Source: Halichondria panicea (lineage: Eukaryota; Porifera; Demospongiae; Suberitida; Halichondriidae). Taken from it: a stretch of DNA of 64,000 nucleotides. Made by a program: the position numbers and the translations under genes. Below the pieces are notes generated by a model. It saw nothing but the letters and a program-made list of their open reading frames with translations, did no database searches and had not been told where the DNA came from. Location of the stretch: positions 12,014,632 to 12,078,631 of the forward strand of contig NC_087377.1 of the NCBI RefSeq assembly GCF_963675165.1, in the 5' to 3' direction. The stretch's first letter is position 1, and each line of letters begins with the position of its first letter. Positions 34,895 through 45,211 of the stretch are shown piece by piece.

Positions 34895-36858
34895 ATGACA
34901 CTAATAGAGATAATAAAACTCATTAGAGTTCTCCTGATTTGCTTCCTGGCTGGCTTCAGCACTGGTAAGACTGACTATTCAATTATAGATTTCCTTACAT
35001 TGCTGCATGTTTCATAAAGCACAATATTCAGTGAGTGTGGAGAGACCATGTCCAATGAAAACAGTCACTTTCACCTGCACTGCTCCTGGAGATTCCATGA
35101 GATGGGTACCATCAGATGCAACTCCTATCACTATCATCTCTACTCCCTCTGGTCTCAATGTACCCAATGTTGTATCAGGTTACACCGTAACACTGATTGC
35201 ATTCAATGACACTACATTAACATCTACTCTGTCAAGAACAGCAGAGAATGGGATCACTGTGTTCTGTGTGGACCCACTGCCTATTTTAACCAATATAGCA
35301 TCTTCAACGATCCGGTTGGTTGGTGAGTTGCAATTAGCTATAGTGTATCGTCCATTGTCTGACTAAGTTACATAGATCCACCAGGACCACCTTCCACCAT
35401 CAGACACTCTATTCTGAGCAGCTCATGATCATCCAATGAAGCTAGTGTATCTGTACAGTGGGACCCTCTACTGAAACTGGTGGTAGAGATGACCTCACCT
35501 ACACAGTGACCATCTCACTTCTGGCTCAGCTCTCTACTACTGTCCTCACATCCACCTCTGTCACTGTGACTGCTCAATACAATGTGTACTACACTATCAG
35601 TGTTGTGGCTACCAACTGTGCTGGGAACAGTACAACAGCTGAGTACAACTTTAGGATCGGTGAGTCGACATCGTCTTTAAACAGCACACTATACTGACCC
35701 CCTCTAGTGCAGGCAACTGTCCTGTGTTGACCAACCCCATGAATGGAGCCTTTGGACCAGTCTCCAGCAGATTATCAGGATCAACAGTAACCATCCAGTG
35801 TGACGCTGGGTATAATTATGTCTGCTGTTACGATGGTGACATGTGAGGGTACACTGATGTGGAGTCCAGACCCTGAGGCTATTGATTGTACATCACTAAT
35901 TATAACCATACCTACTCTTACAACTCGTGAGTTTAAGCTCTTGACTATATATTTACCCTGTGTGTGCATGCGCAGCGCGCAGCAGGGGATAGAGTGATTG
36001 GTGTGTGTGTGTCGGTTTGTGTATGTGTGTATATACACAACAATGAGCTGTTTGAGCGAACTAGACACTTTCATATACACTGCTTTAACTGCTCTACTTA
36101 TATGCAGTTTAACTTGTAAGCAATCTTCGAAGATGACAAACTAATCAATCTAATCGTTGCTTTATAGATTCACGATCATATTATATTCCCCTAATGATAA
36201 AGTTGTTACGGTAAAATTATTGTATCCGTTTTGCTGCTGTGCGATGTAGCTCAACGCACGAGGTGAATACTCTACTGAGCATCTCGTTAAATACTTTCAA
36301 CAGTATGTTATTTACACAGCTGCTCCTCCAATGAACTGCAAGGCTCCATTATCCCCACCAAGGAATGGCACCATCAATGATCATTCAGTACCAGCTTTTT
36401 CCGGTACACAAGTGAAATTCCAGTGTGATGTTGGACTGTTCCCTGAGGGCATAATGACTGCCACCTGTCTAGCTACAGGAGAGTGGGACAAAAACCCAAT
36501 GGAGACAGTCTGCAGAGGCAAGTGTATTCATTACTTAAAGTAATCATGCTTTTATATACCTTGAACCACTTATACAGCTGTTTCTTACAATTGCGCTAGC
36601 CTAGATGGGAGTCGATTTGATGCAGCTGTCTCCATCAGCGTGGTTGTCACGGCAGTTCTATTCACCGTCATTGGATTGTTGATGGGACTCTTGATAATAT
36701 ATTTGTTCATTCATAAAAAGAATGTGTACTCCCCGTCAGCTAAAGAGTGAGCTAATGTAAGACCCACTACACCAGCTGGTCCTGTTTATGAGGAGGTGTC
36801 ACCCAAAGAGGAGATTGAACTGAATACTAACCAGGCGTATGGACCAGCAGGACTGTGA
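34895..36858 (+). pseudogene. Receptor R5: mosaic clade A pseudogene
   Basis: Exons traced by homology: 34895-34964, 35020-35322, 35376-35659, 35713-35926, 36320-36517, 36578-36858. Signal and Ig exons are open. Lesions follow: a TGATCA insertion creates TGA at 35426-35428 in FN3. A one-base deletion near 35466 shifts the frame. The first sushi exon carries a net +4 change (TAATTA inserted at 35813, two bases lost) and another TAATTA at 35897. The tail has TGA near 36748. Intron 4 contains a copy (36001-36290) of the minisatellite and promoter flank that normally precede R2/R3, directly joined to sequence before the second sushi exon. R5 is therefore a fusion of the 5' part of one unit and the 3' part of another, with the second unit's first exons deleted. 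Only an Ig-containing fragment could be made. Confidence 0.85.
36001..36290. repeat. Misplaced copy of receptor 5' flank in R5 intron 4
   Basis: Minisatellite remnant (GTGTGTATATACACAA) followed by GAGCTGTTTGAGCGAACTAG, TAATCGTTGCTTTATAGATT and AGCTCAACGCACGAGGTGAA. These have counterparts in the same order at 24500-24800 (R3) and 21490-21760 (R2). Confidence 0.85.
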
Positions 36859-37014
36859 AACTTCTGGTACTTTCATCAATAGATGCATGTACATGTAACA
36901 ATTACCATGATTTATATAGCTAGCATGTACTGCAACTGTTCATTATCAACAACTTAGAACAATGTAAACAGAGTTGTTGGCGTAAGTCATGTAGCTACGT
37001 ATATAGTCAAAGAC

Positions 37015-37140
37015 TCACATTGGATCGTGTTGTTCTATTCTCCCTATGAAGATCATTCTCCCCAGCGGCTGATGGAGGAAGGTGAAACAGTCCACTCCAG
37101 CAGACTGTACCAGGAGGCATTGTCACTGCTCTGTGAGGGT
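37015..37140 (-). pseudogene. HEAT/coiled-coil gene fragment, copy 7
   Basis: Minus-strand copy of the VDCLTSLCQLLGRM-type exon with substitutions and a GAG insertion (CAGGAGGCATTG). It sits between R5 and R6. Confidence 0.5.
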
Positions 37141-37399
37141 GGAGGGGGAGTACTCGTAATAAGTGGAGTATGCAGATCTCATTATCTTGGAAAACAAGGA
37201 CAGAGAAACACTCAAAGAAGTAAGATACATGTAGTCCTGCACAGTATAATTACACAAAATTAATGAAAATGCTCTGTGGAATCTACTTCGAAAGTTTCTT
37301 ACAGTGTCAGGAAACGTAGGTGATCTAGCTGGCTAAGAAATTTCAACCCAACCTATCGATAGTACAACATACATCACAACAGTAACTTTATAGACTTAG

Positions 37400-38345
37400 A
37401 GAGCATCCGAGATCCAGAGGACGTACCATCAATCTGTGAGAGTGATGGACGATGGTCACCTGACCTCACCATATATAACTGTCCCTCAGGTTAAGTAGAT
37501 CACTTTCATGACTATTACTATTTGCCCCCTTCCTTAGAGGTCACCTGTGGGCCTCCTGTCGCACCTTCCAGAGGCAGTGTGGACGTTAAGGGCCGGACAT
37601 CACCCTTTTTGATGGACTCAGTGATAAACTTTCGTTGTGACAAGGGACTTTTCCCAGCTGGTGATATGTCCAGTACATGTGACAGTGTAGGAGGAGTGGG
37701 AATTTGGAGACCAGACACTAATATCATTTGCAGAGACATACCTGGTGAGCATGCCGTTAACTATAATTATAGTGTGCATCATAATTATAGTTATGTTGCA
37801 TTTCACCACAGTCAACTGCTCTCTACCCAAGAAACCATCCAACGGTATTATTATTGTGGACTATGTGCTGTTGAACGAGACAGTATTGGAGGGAACAGTG
37901 CTGACTTACCATGCAGTGTGACAATGGACTCTCACTGACTGGACCCAACAACGTCACTTGCACCAATGCTGGAGTCTGGAGCACTGAGCCTGAGGCAATC
38001 GTATGTGTGTCACCAATTGAAGGTGAAGGCAATCATGTGTGTACTTAATGTGAGTTATGGTTTCGTAATTTCACAGGTCCTACTGCCACCTCCCTATCCA
38101 TTGGTGCAGTTGCTGCTATCAGCGTAATTATTACTTTCTTTGTTGCTGCCATACTTGGATTCCTCCTCACTGGACTCCAAGTGATGCACCTTTGCTCTCG
38201 TAAGAAGGCAGTATACTCTCTAGCAGCTAAAGGACAAGCTAACGTAAGGCCCACTGCACCAGCTGGTCCTGTTTATGAGGAGGTGTCACCCAAAGAGGAG
38301 ATGGAACTGAAAACTAACCAGGCGTATGGACCAGTAGGACTGTGA
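37400..38345 (+). pseudogene. Receptor R6: 5'-truncated clade B relic
   Basis: Starts abruptly within a half sushi module (about 37400-37489, CESDGRWSPDLTIYNC then donor GTTAAG). It continues with sushi exon 37538-37744 (open), sushi exon 37812-38022 and a transmembrane/tail exon 38077-38345. A four-base TGCA insertion at 37912-37915 shifts the frame in the last sushi exon (TGA follows). The tail still encodes RKKAVYS, VYEEV and NQAYGPVGL. No signal, Ig or FN3 exon is found upstream, so the 5' half has been deleted. Sushi sequences are closest to R7-R9. Confidence 0.85.
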
Positions 38346-39511
38346 ACCGTGCATTTTGTTTTCCTCCCAACGTATATACATTGTCGATCAGAATACATGT
38401 ATAATTATAGCTAGCTTTAATTATTGATTATGTAGATCTACATACAGTTATTTACATGTACCCCCCCCGCCCACTCACAGAGCAGTGACAATGCCCTGGT
38501 ACAGTCTGCTGGAGTGGACTGTCTCTATCAGCTGCTGGGGAGAATGATCCTTAGAGGGAGAATAGAACAACATAATCCAATGTGAGTCTTTGTGTAATGT
38601 CTATCGTTTACTATATATATGAACATTACAATCGTGTAACTCAAAGCCCTGCTCATTAAGCTTAATTAGGCTTAGGACGGCTTTACCTATGTACATTCGA
38701 TCCCTTCAGCCACTCTCTCCTCCTTTCTACCTCCATAATCCCACCCCGTATAATGGCATTATTATTTCTTAATTAATATCCTAACTTCATGCCAGATCTT
38801 TATGTGCTAATGTTCCATATTTGCTGCAGGAATCTTGACAAGTCTGAAAGAACATATATTATAATGTACAATTATATAGCTTGTTGTTTTTCTTACATTT
38901 GAAGCAATATAATTATGTGTACGTTTACTCTTTGTTCATCAGTTTAAGTATGTGAACAGATGCAGCTATTGTTTGCATTGTTCTCAATTATACATATCCG
39001 ATGCTGAATATAAACAATGCCATTATTATTTTATGAAAGTTGCAAACAACAATTTATAATTATACTGAAAGCTAGGGTATAATGCACATAATTATTATTA
39101 CCGCACATCAGGCATAATTAATAACCGCATGCTGAGCTTGGTTGATCACTTGGTTCATGAAGAAAAAACACGCGTGTACTCAATTTTCTGATTGAGAGAA
39201 AAACCACATAGATCTATAACTTGGGCTACGCCCTCGTGGTCGGGAGGTTTAATTTACTGTCATAAACCCCTCTATAATTAATATAAATTATTATTATAAC
39301 TGTACATTAACTAATACATAGGTTTTACATATAAGTTATACCAGGAGCCCATATAAATAAGAGATCGATCTAGAATTCTTATTTAATATGGGCTCCTGGT
39401 TATAATTATACGCTATCAAAAACAGTGAGTCTATAACAAACAAAATACCAACAGAATGATAATTATTGCAATGTAACTTGTTGAATGCTATTCATAAAGA
39501 GTGAACAAGTT
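38346..39511. other. Spacer between convergent R6 and R7
   Basis: 38475-38585 holds a plus-strand copy of the VDCLYQLLGRMILRGRI-type HEAT-gene exon (opposite to most copies). 39336-39405 is a hairpin with arms beginning TTATACCAGGAGCCCATA and ending GGGCTCCTGGTTATAA. Otherwise AT-rich with no gene. Confidence 0.6.
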
Positions 39512-42500
39512 TCACAGTCCTAATGGTCCATACGCCTGGTTTGTGTTGAGTTCAATCTCTTCTTTTGGTGACACCTCCTCATAAACAGGACCAGCTGGTG
39601 CAGTGGACACTGTGTTAGTTTGTCCTTCAGTTGCTGGGAAGTACACTGCTTTCTTACGAAAGAAAAGATACATCACTAGCAGTCCAGTGAGGAATCCAAT
39701 GACTAGAGTGACAATGAAAGTGATGACCACACTGATAGCGACAGTTGCAGAAGTAGAGAACAAGGGAGCGACAGTAGAAACTGTGAGATATGACTGTATT
39801 AATTTTGGGATAGCAAACAATTACTAACCTACACACATGATTGCCTCAGGCTCAGTGCTCCAGACTCCAGTATTAGTGCAAGTGATGGTGTTGGGTCCAG
39901 TCAGTGAGAGTCCATTGTCACACTGGTAAGTCAGCACTGTTCCTTCCAACACTGTCTCGTTCAACCTCTCATACTCAACTATAGCACCATTGCAAGGCTC
40001 AGTAGGAAGAGTGCAGTTGACTATATGGACGGTCAGAAAATGACTATATATGAGTACATGTTTGTATCTCAATCAGTTCAACACAAGCATCCAATAACCT
40101 GCCATTGAATACATGTACTTATATATAATTAAGAAGTGTGGAACAAAGGCGGTGTACATACATAATACAATTTTCATAATACAATTTTACATTGCAGAAA
40201 TAACTTTTAGAAAGAAATAATTATGCCTCTGAACCAAGGCCAAGCCAACTTATTTACATGCTTCAAGGATGCTTTTGTAAAAAAACCCAACGCCACCCAC
40301 TCTAGAGGCTTATTTGTTATCACACTTACCAGTGTGGTTTGGGAAGCCTAACAATTTCCCTAAGTCTAAAAACTCCCACTCTCCCTTAATTTTTTAATAA
40401 GCTTTTTTTTGTCATCAGCCTGCCTACATGTAGAAGTTGGCTTGGCCCAACTACATTTCACCTGGCCTCTCCCTGCATAACAAGCTCCCAGGATTCTCCA
40501 CCCACTCTCCGCTACCCCCCACATCAGTGCATGTGCTGGTCCTCACATCAGGGGGGAACAGTCCATCGTCACAGCGATAGATGACCTGTGAATCCAGTGA
40601 GAAGGGTGGTAGCCTTCCACTGATGTCCACACTACCTCTGGACGGTATAGCAGGAGAACCACAGGTGACTGGGGGATCTACTGCACGAGATCAACATTCC
40701 TTTTGGAGAGTTAATTCCTCATGTATGATATACCTGTAACTGGGATGCCACAGTCGAAGGTCCCAGGATCAGGAGACCATCCACTACTGCCACAGGTTGA
40801 GGTTATCACTTCACTATCTCTACTGCAAGTGAAGGTGAGCATGGATCCACCAATAGTGACAGGAGGTGTGTTGGTGATGGTCACACCAGCAGCAGTAGGT
40901 GGTGTGGGGCACACAACTGCATTAAGGAGGAGGAATTATATAGTATTAGATCCCATTTGAGTGTATTTAGCAGGGAACTATGAGCTATAGTACCGGTACT
41001 ATAGATTGCTCTGGGCTACAAACTACAACATTGTATACATTGTATTGTGATTTACAAGAAGATACACATGCATGTAATAACATAAAAATTATTGTAGCTA
41101 GATGCTTTGTCTAGTAATAATAACAGAACTAGAATGAAAGAGAGAAGCTCTAGTTTCTTTTTTTGGCTTTGTTCGAGAGTAGTAGGAGACGCTCGTTTTT
41201 TGGGCAGTGTGCTGTGCTTTTTTGCTGCAAGGCTGCATGGGGAGGAGCTGGATGTATGGAAGTGCTGGGATTCTAGCTTTGACTTCTTCCTAAAGTTCCT
41301 TTCGCTTTGTTCAAGAGTAGTATAGGAGCCGCTCGTTTGCTGGGCTTGTTTGCTGCAAATTATAGCTTAGGTGTCTTCCTTTCGCTTTGTGAGAGTAGTA
41401 TACGAGCCGCTCGTTTCTTGGGAAGTGTGCTGGGCTTGTTTGCTGCAAAACTGGGGGAGGAGCTGGATGTTTCCTAGGACTATAATTTTGTCCATCAAAC
41501 TGAGGTGGAGGAACAGGGTTGACTTGAATAGAGACCACAGATTTAGTAGAGACACAGAGATACCAACTTCAGATATTAGTTTTCAAAAGCGGAATAATGA
41601 TGCAGTTGCTAGGTTGGCTGTTTATATAGGTTGACTGTTGCTAAGCTAGTGCATTTCTAGTAGCCAATAGGTTTTGGGATCTAAATCAGTTAGAACATGT
41701 GCATTCGGTATCTATGGTTATAGTGTCCCTCATCCCTCGGGCTAAAGCCCTCGAGCTTTGGGACACTATAACACATAGATACCTCATGCCCATGTTCTAA
41801 CTATAACTTAGCTATATAAATCATGACTGACTTAGATCCATAATTAAACTCTCTTGGCTCATTCCTGCACAGTTGTCAGCTCTGGTAGTCACATTGTAGA
41901 GAGTGTTGTAGGAGACAGTTATCTGTGTCGAGATGGCCTCCACGGTGACTGGTGACCCGGAGAAAGGTGTTGGGGAGATAGTAACGACATAGTTGACAGA
42001 CACACTGCCAGTAGAGGAGGGAGGGCCCCACTCCAGGGTAGTATTAGAGTAGCTGGGTTGGTTTAGAGTGAAGGAGACTCTTGGACTCAAGGGAGGGGAG
42101 GGTGGATCTGTGTGTGTGTGTGTGCATTATACAGGGTGTCATACAGGATTTTGAAGTAGAGGGGGGAAGTAACAAAAGTAACCAGAAATTTTTGCTACCT
42201 GTTAGTATGTAAAATTGCCAGCTATGGACACTCAGTCATACAACTAGTACATGAATGCACATTTTAGGGGGGGGGGAGAAATTGGATCTAGGGGGGGATA
42301 TCTCCCCTTCCCCCGTGTACAAAACCCAGGCATATCATACACTGCATGCACTGTATTATTCGTTTCACGAAAACCAGGCAACGCCTAAACTCTGTCATTC
42401 TCATTCATCAACCACTCACCAGCAACAGTAATGGGAAGAGGACCTTCTCGTGAGCTAGCCCCAACACACTCCACCATAAAACCCTCCACAATGGAGGTCT

Positions 42501-42861
42501 CAGACAGTGAAGTGAGAGTGGCAGTGGCATTATCTTCACTGGTGTCATTGCGAACACCACGGAATGCTGGAATACCTTCTGTGGCATCAGCATTGTTAGA
42601 AACTAAAGATATGGTGAACCGGGCCCCTTGCAGTGGAATGACGTCCCATCGTATAAAGCTACCAGGCAGAGTGCAGGTGAAGGATACAGTGTCATCAGGA
42701 CAAGCCACAGTGGGAGTTATTGTCAAATAAGCTGCTTTGTGTAACATTGTTTAATAATAATTTATTATTTACATCTACCTACCTTCCCCTCGGCATGACC
42801 AACTTAAAATAAGCAACGCTAGAGTGACAGCAATCTGTAGATCTGATGATCTTGCATTCAT
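39512..42861 (-). CDS. Receptor R7: clade B Ig-FN3-three sushi-TM
   Basis: Seven minus-strand exons predicted, 5' to 3': 42861-42783, 42734-42420, 42107-41832, 40916-40734, 40677-40462, 40020-39829, 39780-39512. All are phase 1 and open for 509 residues. The signal peptide (AVTLALLILSW core) differs from clade A. Ig to residue 131 (CPDDTVSFTCTLPG, FMVEC), FN3 to 223 (YVVTISPTPF, YNVTTRADNCAG), sushi to 284, 356 and 420. The transmembrane segment is FIVTLVIGFLTGLLVMYLF; the tail has RKKAVYF, VYEEV and NQAYGPLGL. The FN3 donor is GTCAGT, a weaker form of the GTAAGC in R8. Intron 3 (about 915 bp) contains three imperfect repeats and a fold-back element. It is head-to-head with R8, its closest relative, 2.35 kb apart. 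Confidence 0.86.
40233..40452. repeat. Fold-back element in R7 intron 5
   Basis: GGCCAAGCCAACTT with a nearby TTACATG at the left is mirrored by CTACATGTAGAAGTTGGCTTGGCC at the right (arms about 25 bp). The interior is about 150 bp and non-coding. Confidence 0.6.
41118..41470. repeat. Three imperfect direct repeats in R7 intron 3
   Basis: A unit containing CGCTTTGTTCAAGAGTAGTA, GCCGCTCGTTT and GGGCTTGTTTGCTGCAA occurs three times with internal deletions. It is not found elsewhere in the window and shows no coding signature. Confidence 0.6.
41689..41802. mobile_element. Short palindromic MITE in R7 intron 3
   Basis: About 50-bp arms form an almost complete palindrome: it begins GTTAGAACATGTGCAT and ends ATGCCCATGTTCTAAC, with TATAGTGTCCC and GGGACACTATA inside and CCCTCGGGCTAAAGCCC near the centre. 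Confidence 0.75.
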
Positions 42862-42966
42862 CTCTGCTACTCTCTCTCTCTCTATATTAGGTCTGCACAA
42901 AAACCATTCGCTACTCTCTCTCTATATTATTTAGATCAGAGATAGACCTTACTTTATCTCTGTTTA

Positions 42967-43837
42967 CAGGGGCGGATCCAGGATTTAGGGAAGGGGGGTT
43001 CTTACTTCTTGGCCGCGAGAAGCGTGGACAAGAAGTGTCACTCGGCGCGTAGCGCCGAAATTTTTGGCTGACCACGCCCCCTTTTACATGCCACGCCCAT
43101 TAATTAACCACATTCCCTTCAACAAAAACATTATACAAAAACATAAATTATATAATATCTGAAAGAACACAAGGCAAAGCCATTCTCATGCTCTGGGATA
43201 GTGATTGCACTTTCTTCTCTTTCAGGAGAGCTCCATTGGCTGATCCTCAGCGGAAGATCTCGTTGCTTGCTTCGATGAACATGGAGGGGTGATGGAGGTG
43301 GCTGGTGGTTCCAGTGGAGAGATAGTTGTGACTGGAGGAGAGATGGTTGTGACTGGAGGAGAGACGGTGGTGGCTGGAGGAGAGACGTTGATGACTGGAG
43401 AAGAGACGGTGGTGGCTGGTGGTTCTCTTGAAGAGGAGACTGGCTGTAGATCATCTAGATTATTATATTAGTCAATATAATTATTATAGCAATTATAATT
43501 AATCTATACAGTGTCTATCATTCAGTATGCAGTGCCATGAACTCTCCCTTACCTGAAACTTTAACCAGGAGTCAATGGAGGGTTGCAATCTAAACCTTTT
43601 GTTAGGATTCATGGCCAGGCTCAATTATCACTGCGACCATTGCTGGATGAGTCAATATAGCCAGCCCCACCCTCATATTATGCAGAGAGTACCAGCCCCA
43701 CCCTCACATTATGCAGAGAGAACTTTGTACCCTATTGTCATGACAGTAAGCTAGCTAGCCAGGTGTAATATAAAGTATCAACTTAGTGGAAGGGTAGTTC
43801 GTACGAACCCAACGAACTACCTCTGGATCCGCCCCTG
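42967..43837. mobile_element. hAT-like non-autonomous element between R7 and R8
   Basis: The terminal inverted repeat CAGGGGCGGATCC is present at both ends, with GTTTA flanking each side (42962-42966 and 43838-43842) as a candidate target duplication. CAGGGGCGGATCC ends are typical of hAT-derived MITEs, which usually make 8-bp duplications, so five matching bases implies decay or another family. The interior holds a 24-bp minisatellite (about 43290-43430, unit near ACTGGAGGAGAGATGGTTGT) and no transposase. Confidence 0.7.
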
Positions 43838-43977
43838 GTTTAGATCGCGTATGGAAGGTCTGCACAAAAAAAAATGGTTTCCATATGCTGACTTGGCACT
43901 TTCGAATTATGATCGCCCTCTATATCTTTTCTTTGTTAGGGGAATTTCATAACCATCAGTAGGGCGCTATATTAGTG

Positions 43978-44290
43978 CCATAATTCAAGGGGGGTATACT
44001 TTTTTTTATTAGGGGGTATACTTTTTCATTAGGGGGTATACTTTTTTTATTAGGGGGTATACTTTTTCATTAGGGTATACTCTTTTCATTAGGGGGTACA
44101 CTTTTTCATTAGGGTGTACACTTTTCATTAGGGGGTATACTTTTTCATTAGGGTAGACTCTTTTCATTAGGGGGTACACTTTTTCATTAGGGTATACTCT
44201 TTTCATTAGGGGGTACACTTTTTCATTAGGGTGTACTCTCTTTTCATTAGGGGGTACACTTTTTTCCAGGGTATAAATTTTTTTCATGAG
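43978..44290. repeat. 20-bp minisatellite
   Basis: About 14 imperfect copies of AGGGGGTATACTTTTTCATT with one- to several-base length variation. Minus-strand open frame 44009-44308 (repeats of NEKVYPLMK) is created by the repeat and has no start or splice context, so it is not called as a gene. Confidence 0.9.
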
Positions 44291-44519
44291 AGCGGTATAG
44301 GAGAACATTATTCAGTATACTTTTCACTGGAGCCCTTATTTATGGGCTCCTGATAAATAGATGACCATTTCCAGAAAACATTTGACTTATTGATCGACCT
44401 TTGACCTGAACACAAGAAATTCAGAGGAGGCTGGAACCATCTTGCATGACCTTAGTCAGTTAAGCCTTTTAAAGTTAACTTCAAAAGGGGGGGTCAAGGG
44501 ACCCCATGGACCCCCCTCT

Positions 44520-44532
44520 GGATCCGCCACTG
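44520..44532. mobile_element. Solitary hAT-like terminus
   Basis: GGATCCGCCACTG is the reverse complement of the common hAT-type end CAGTGGCGGATCC, preceded by a C-rich subterminal run. No matching opposite end was found, so the element is truncated. A GGAGCCC/GGGCTCC hairpin lies upstream at about 44330. Confidence 0.5.
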
Positions 44533-45211
44533 CACTTAGACAACAACTCAGTTAGATGCTCCTTCCCTTTATGTGCTCCTGCTTCTAGCGATTTGTAATT
44601 ATGTGGTTTCGCACATTGTTACTAACCACCGGCTTATCACTGCAAACAGTCACTGAGACCGCTGCACAAGTGGCGCTATAGCTATTTGCTATACAAGAGT
44701 CAGAAAAAGAGCTGAAAGCTGCATGCATGTACTTCCAGAAACAAGCCCTTGTGAACTCTGACCTCATTTCAGATACACACCTTTTCGAATTCATTGAGCG
44801 AAACGCAAAATACTTATTAAAACTTCTACATTGTATACGTAGATCTACATAATTATGATTCAGTTCTATTCTTGAAGATCATTCATCAACCCATACAGAT
44901 GTAGACTTCTGTGCTGCTCTTCTATATTAAATGTGTGTTCGTTCAATTGCAAACAACAACAACAATTACATGATTTTACAAAGCAAACTAATTATACCTC
45001 TTCTTAATTAAGCGAAAGTAAATCATGGCGAAAGCATTAGCCCAGCACAGCTTGTAACACTTGTTGTTCTGGCATTGATTTTGTTTATACTTGCGTACAT
45101 TGACTTCAATAACGTGACTTGTGGTTTTTCTGACTTCCTCAATAGAGGGTGTGTTCAATCATAGGTGATCAATAAACTTGTTGTTGATGTATCAGCTAGC
45201 TAGCTCCTGCA

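Noticed and set aside
43131-43454. 107-residue minus-strand Pro/Ser/Gln-rich frame
   Set aside because: Lies inside the hAT-like element and its 24-bp repeat; no homology or splice evidence.
44009-44308. 99-residue minus-strand frame of NEKVYPLMK repeats
   Set aside because: It is a translation of the 20-bp minisatellite, not a protein with independent support.
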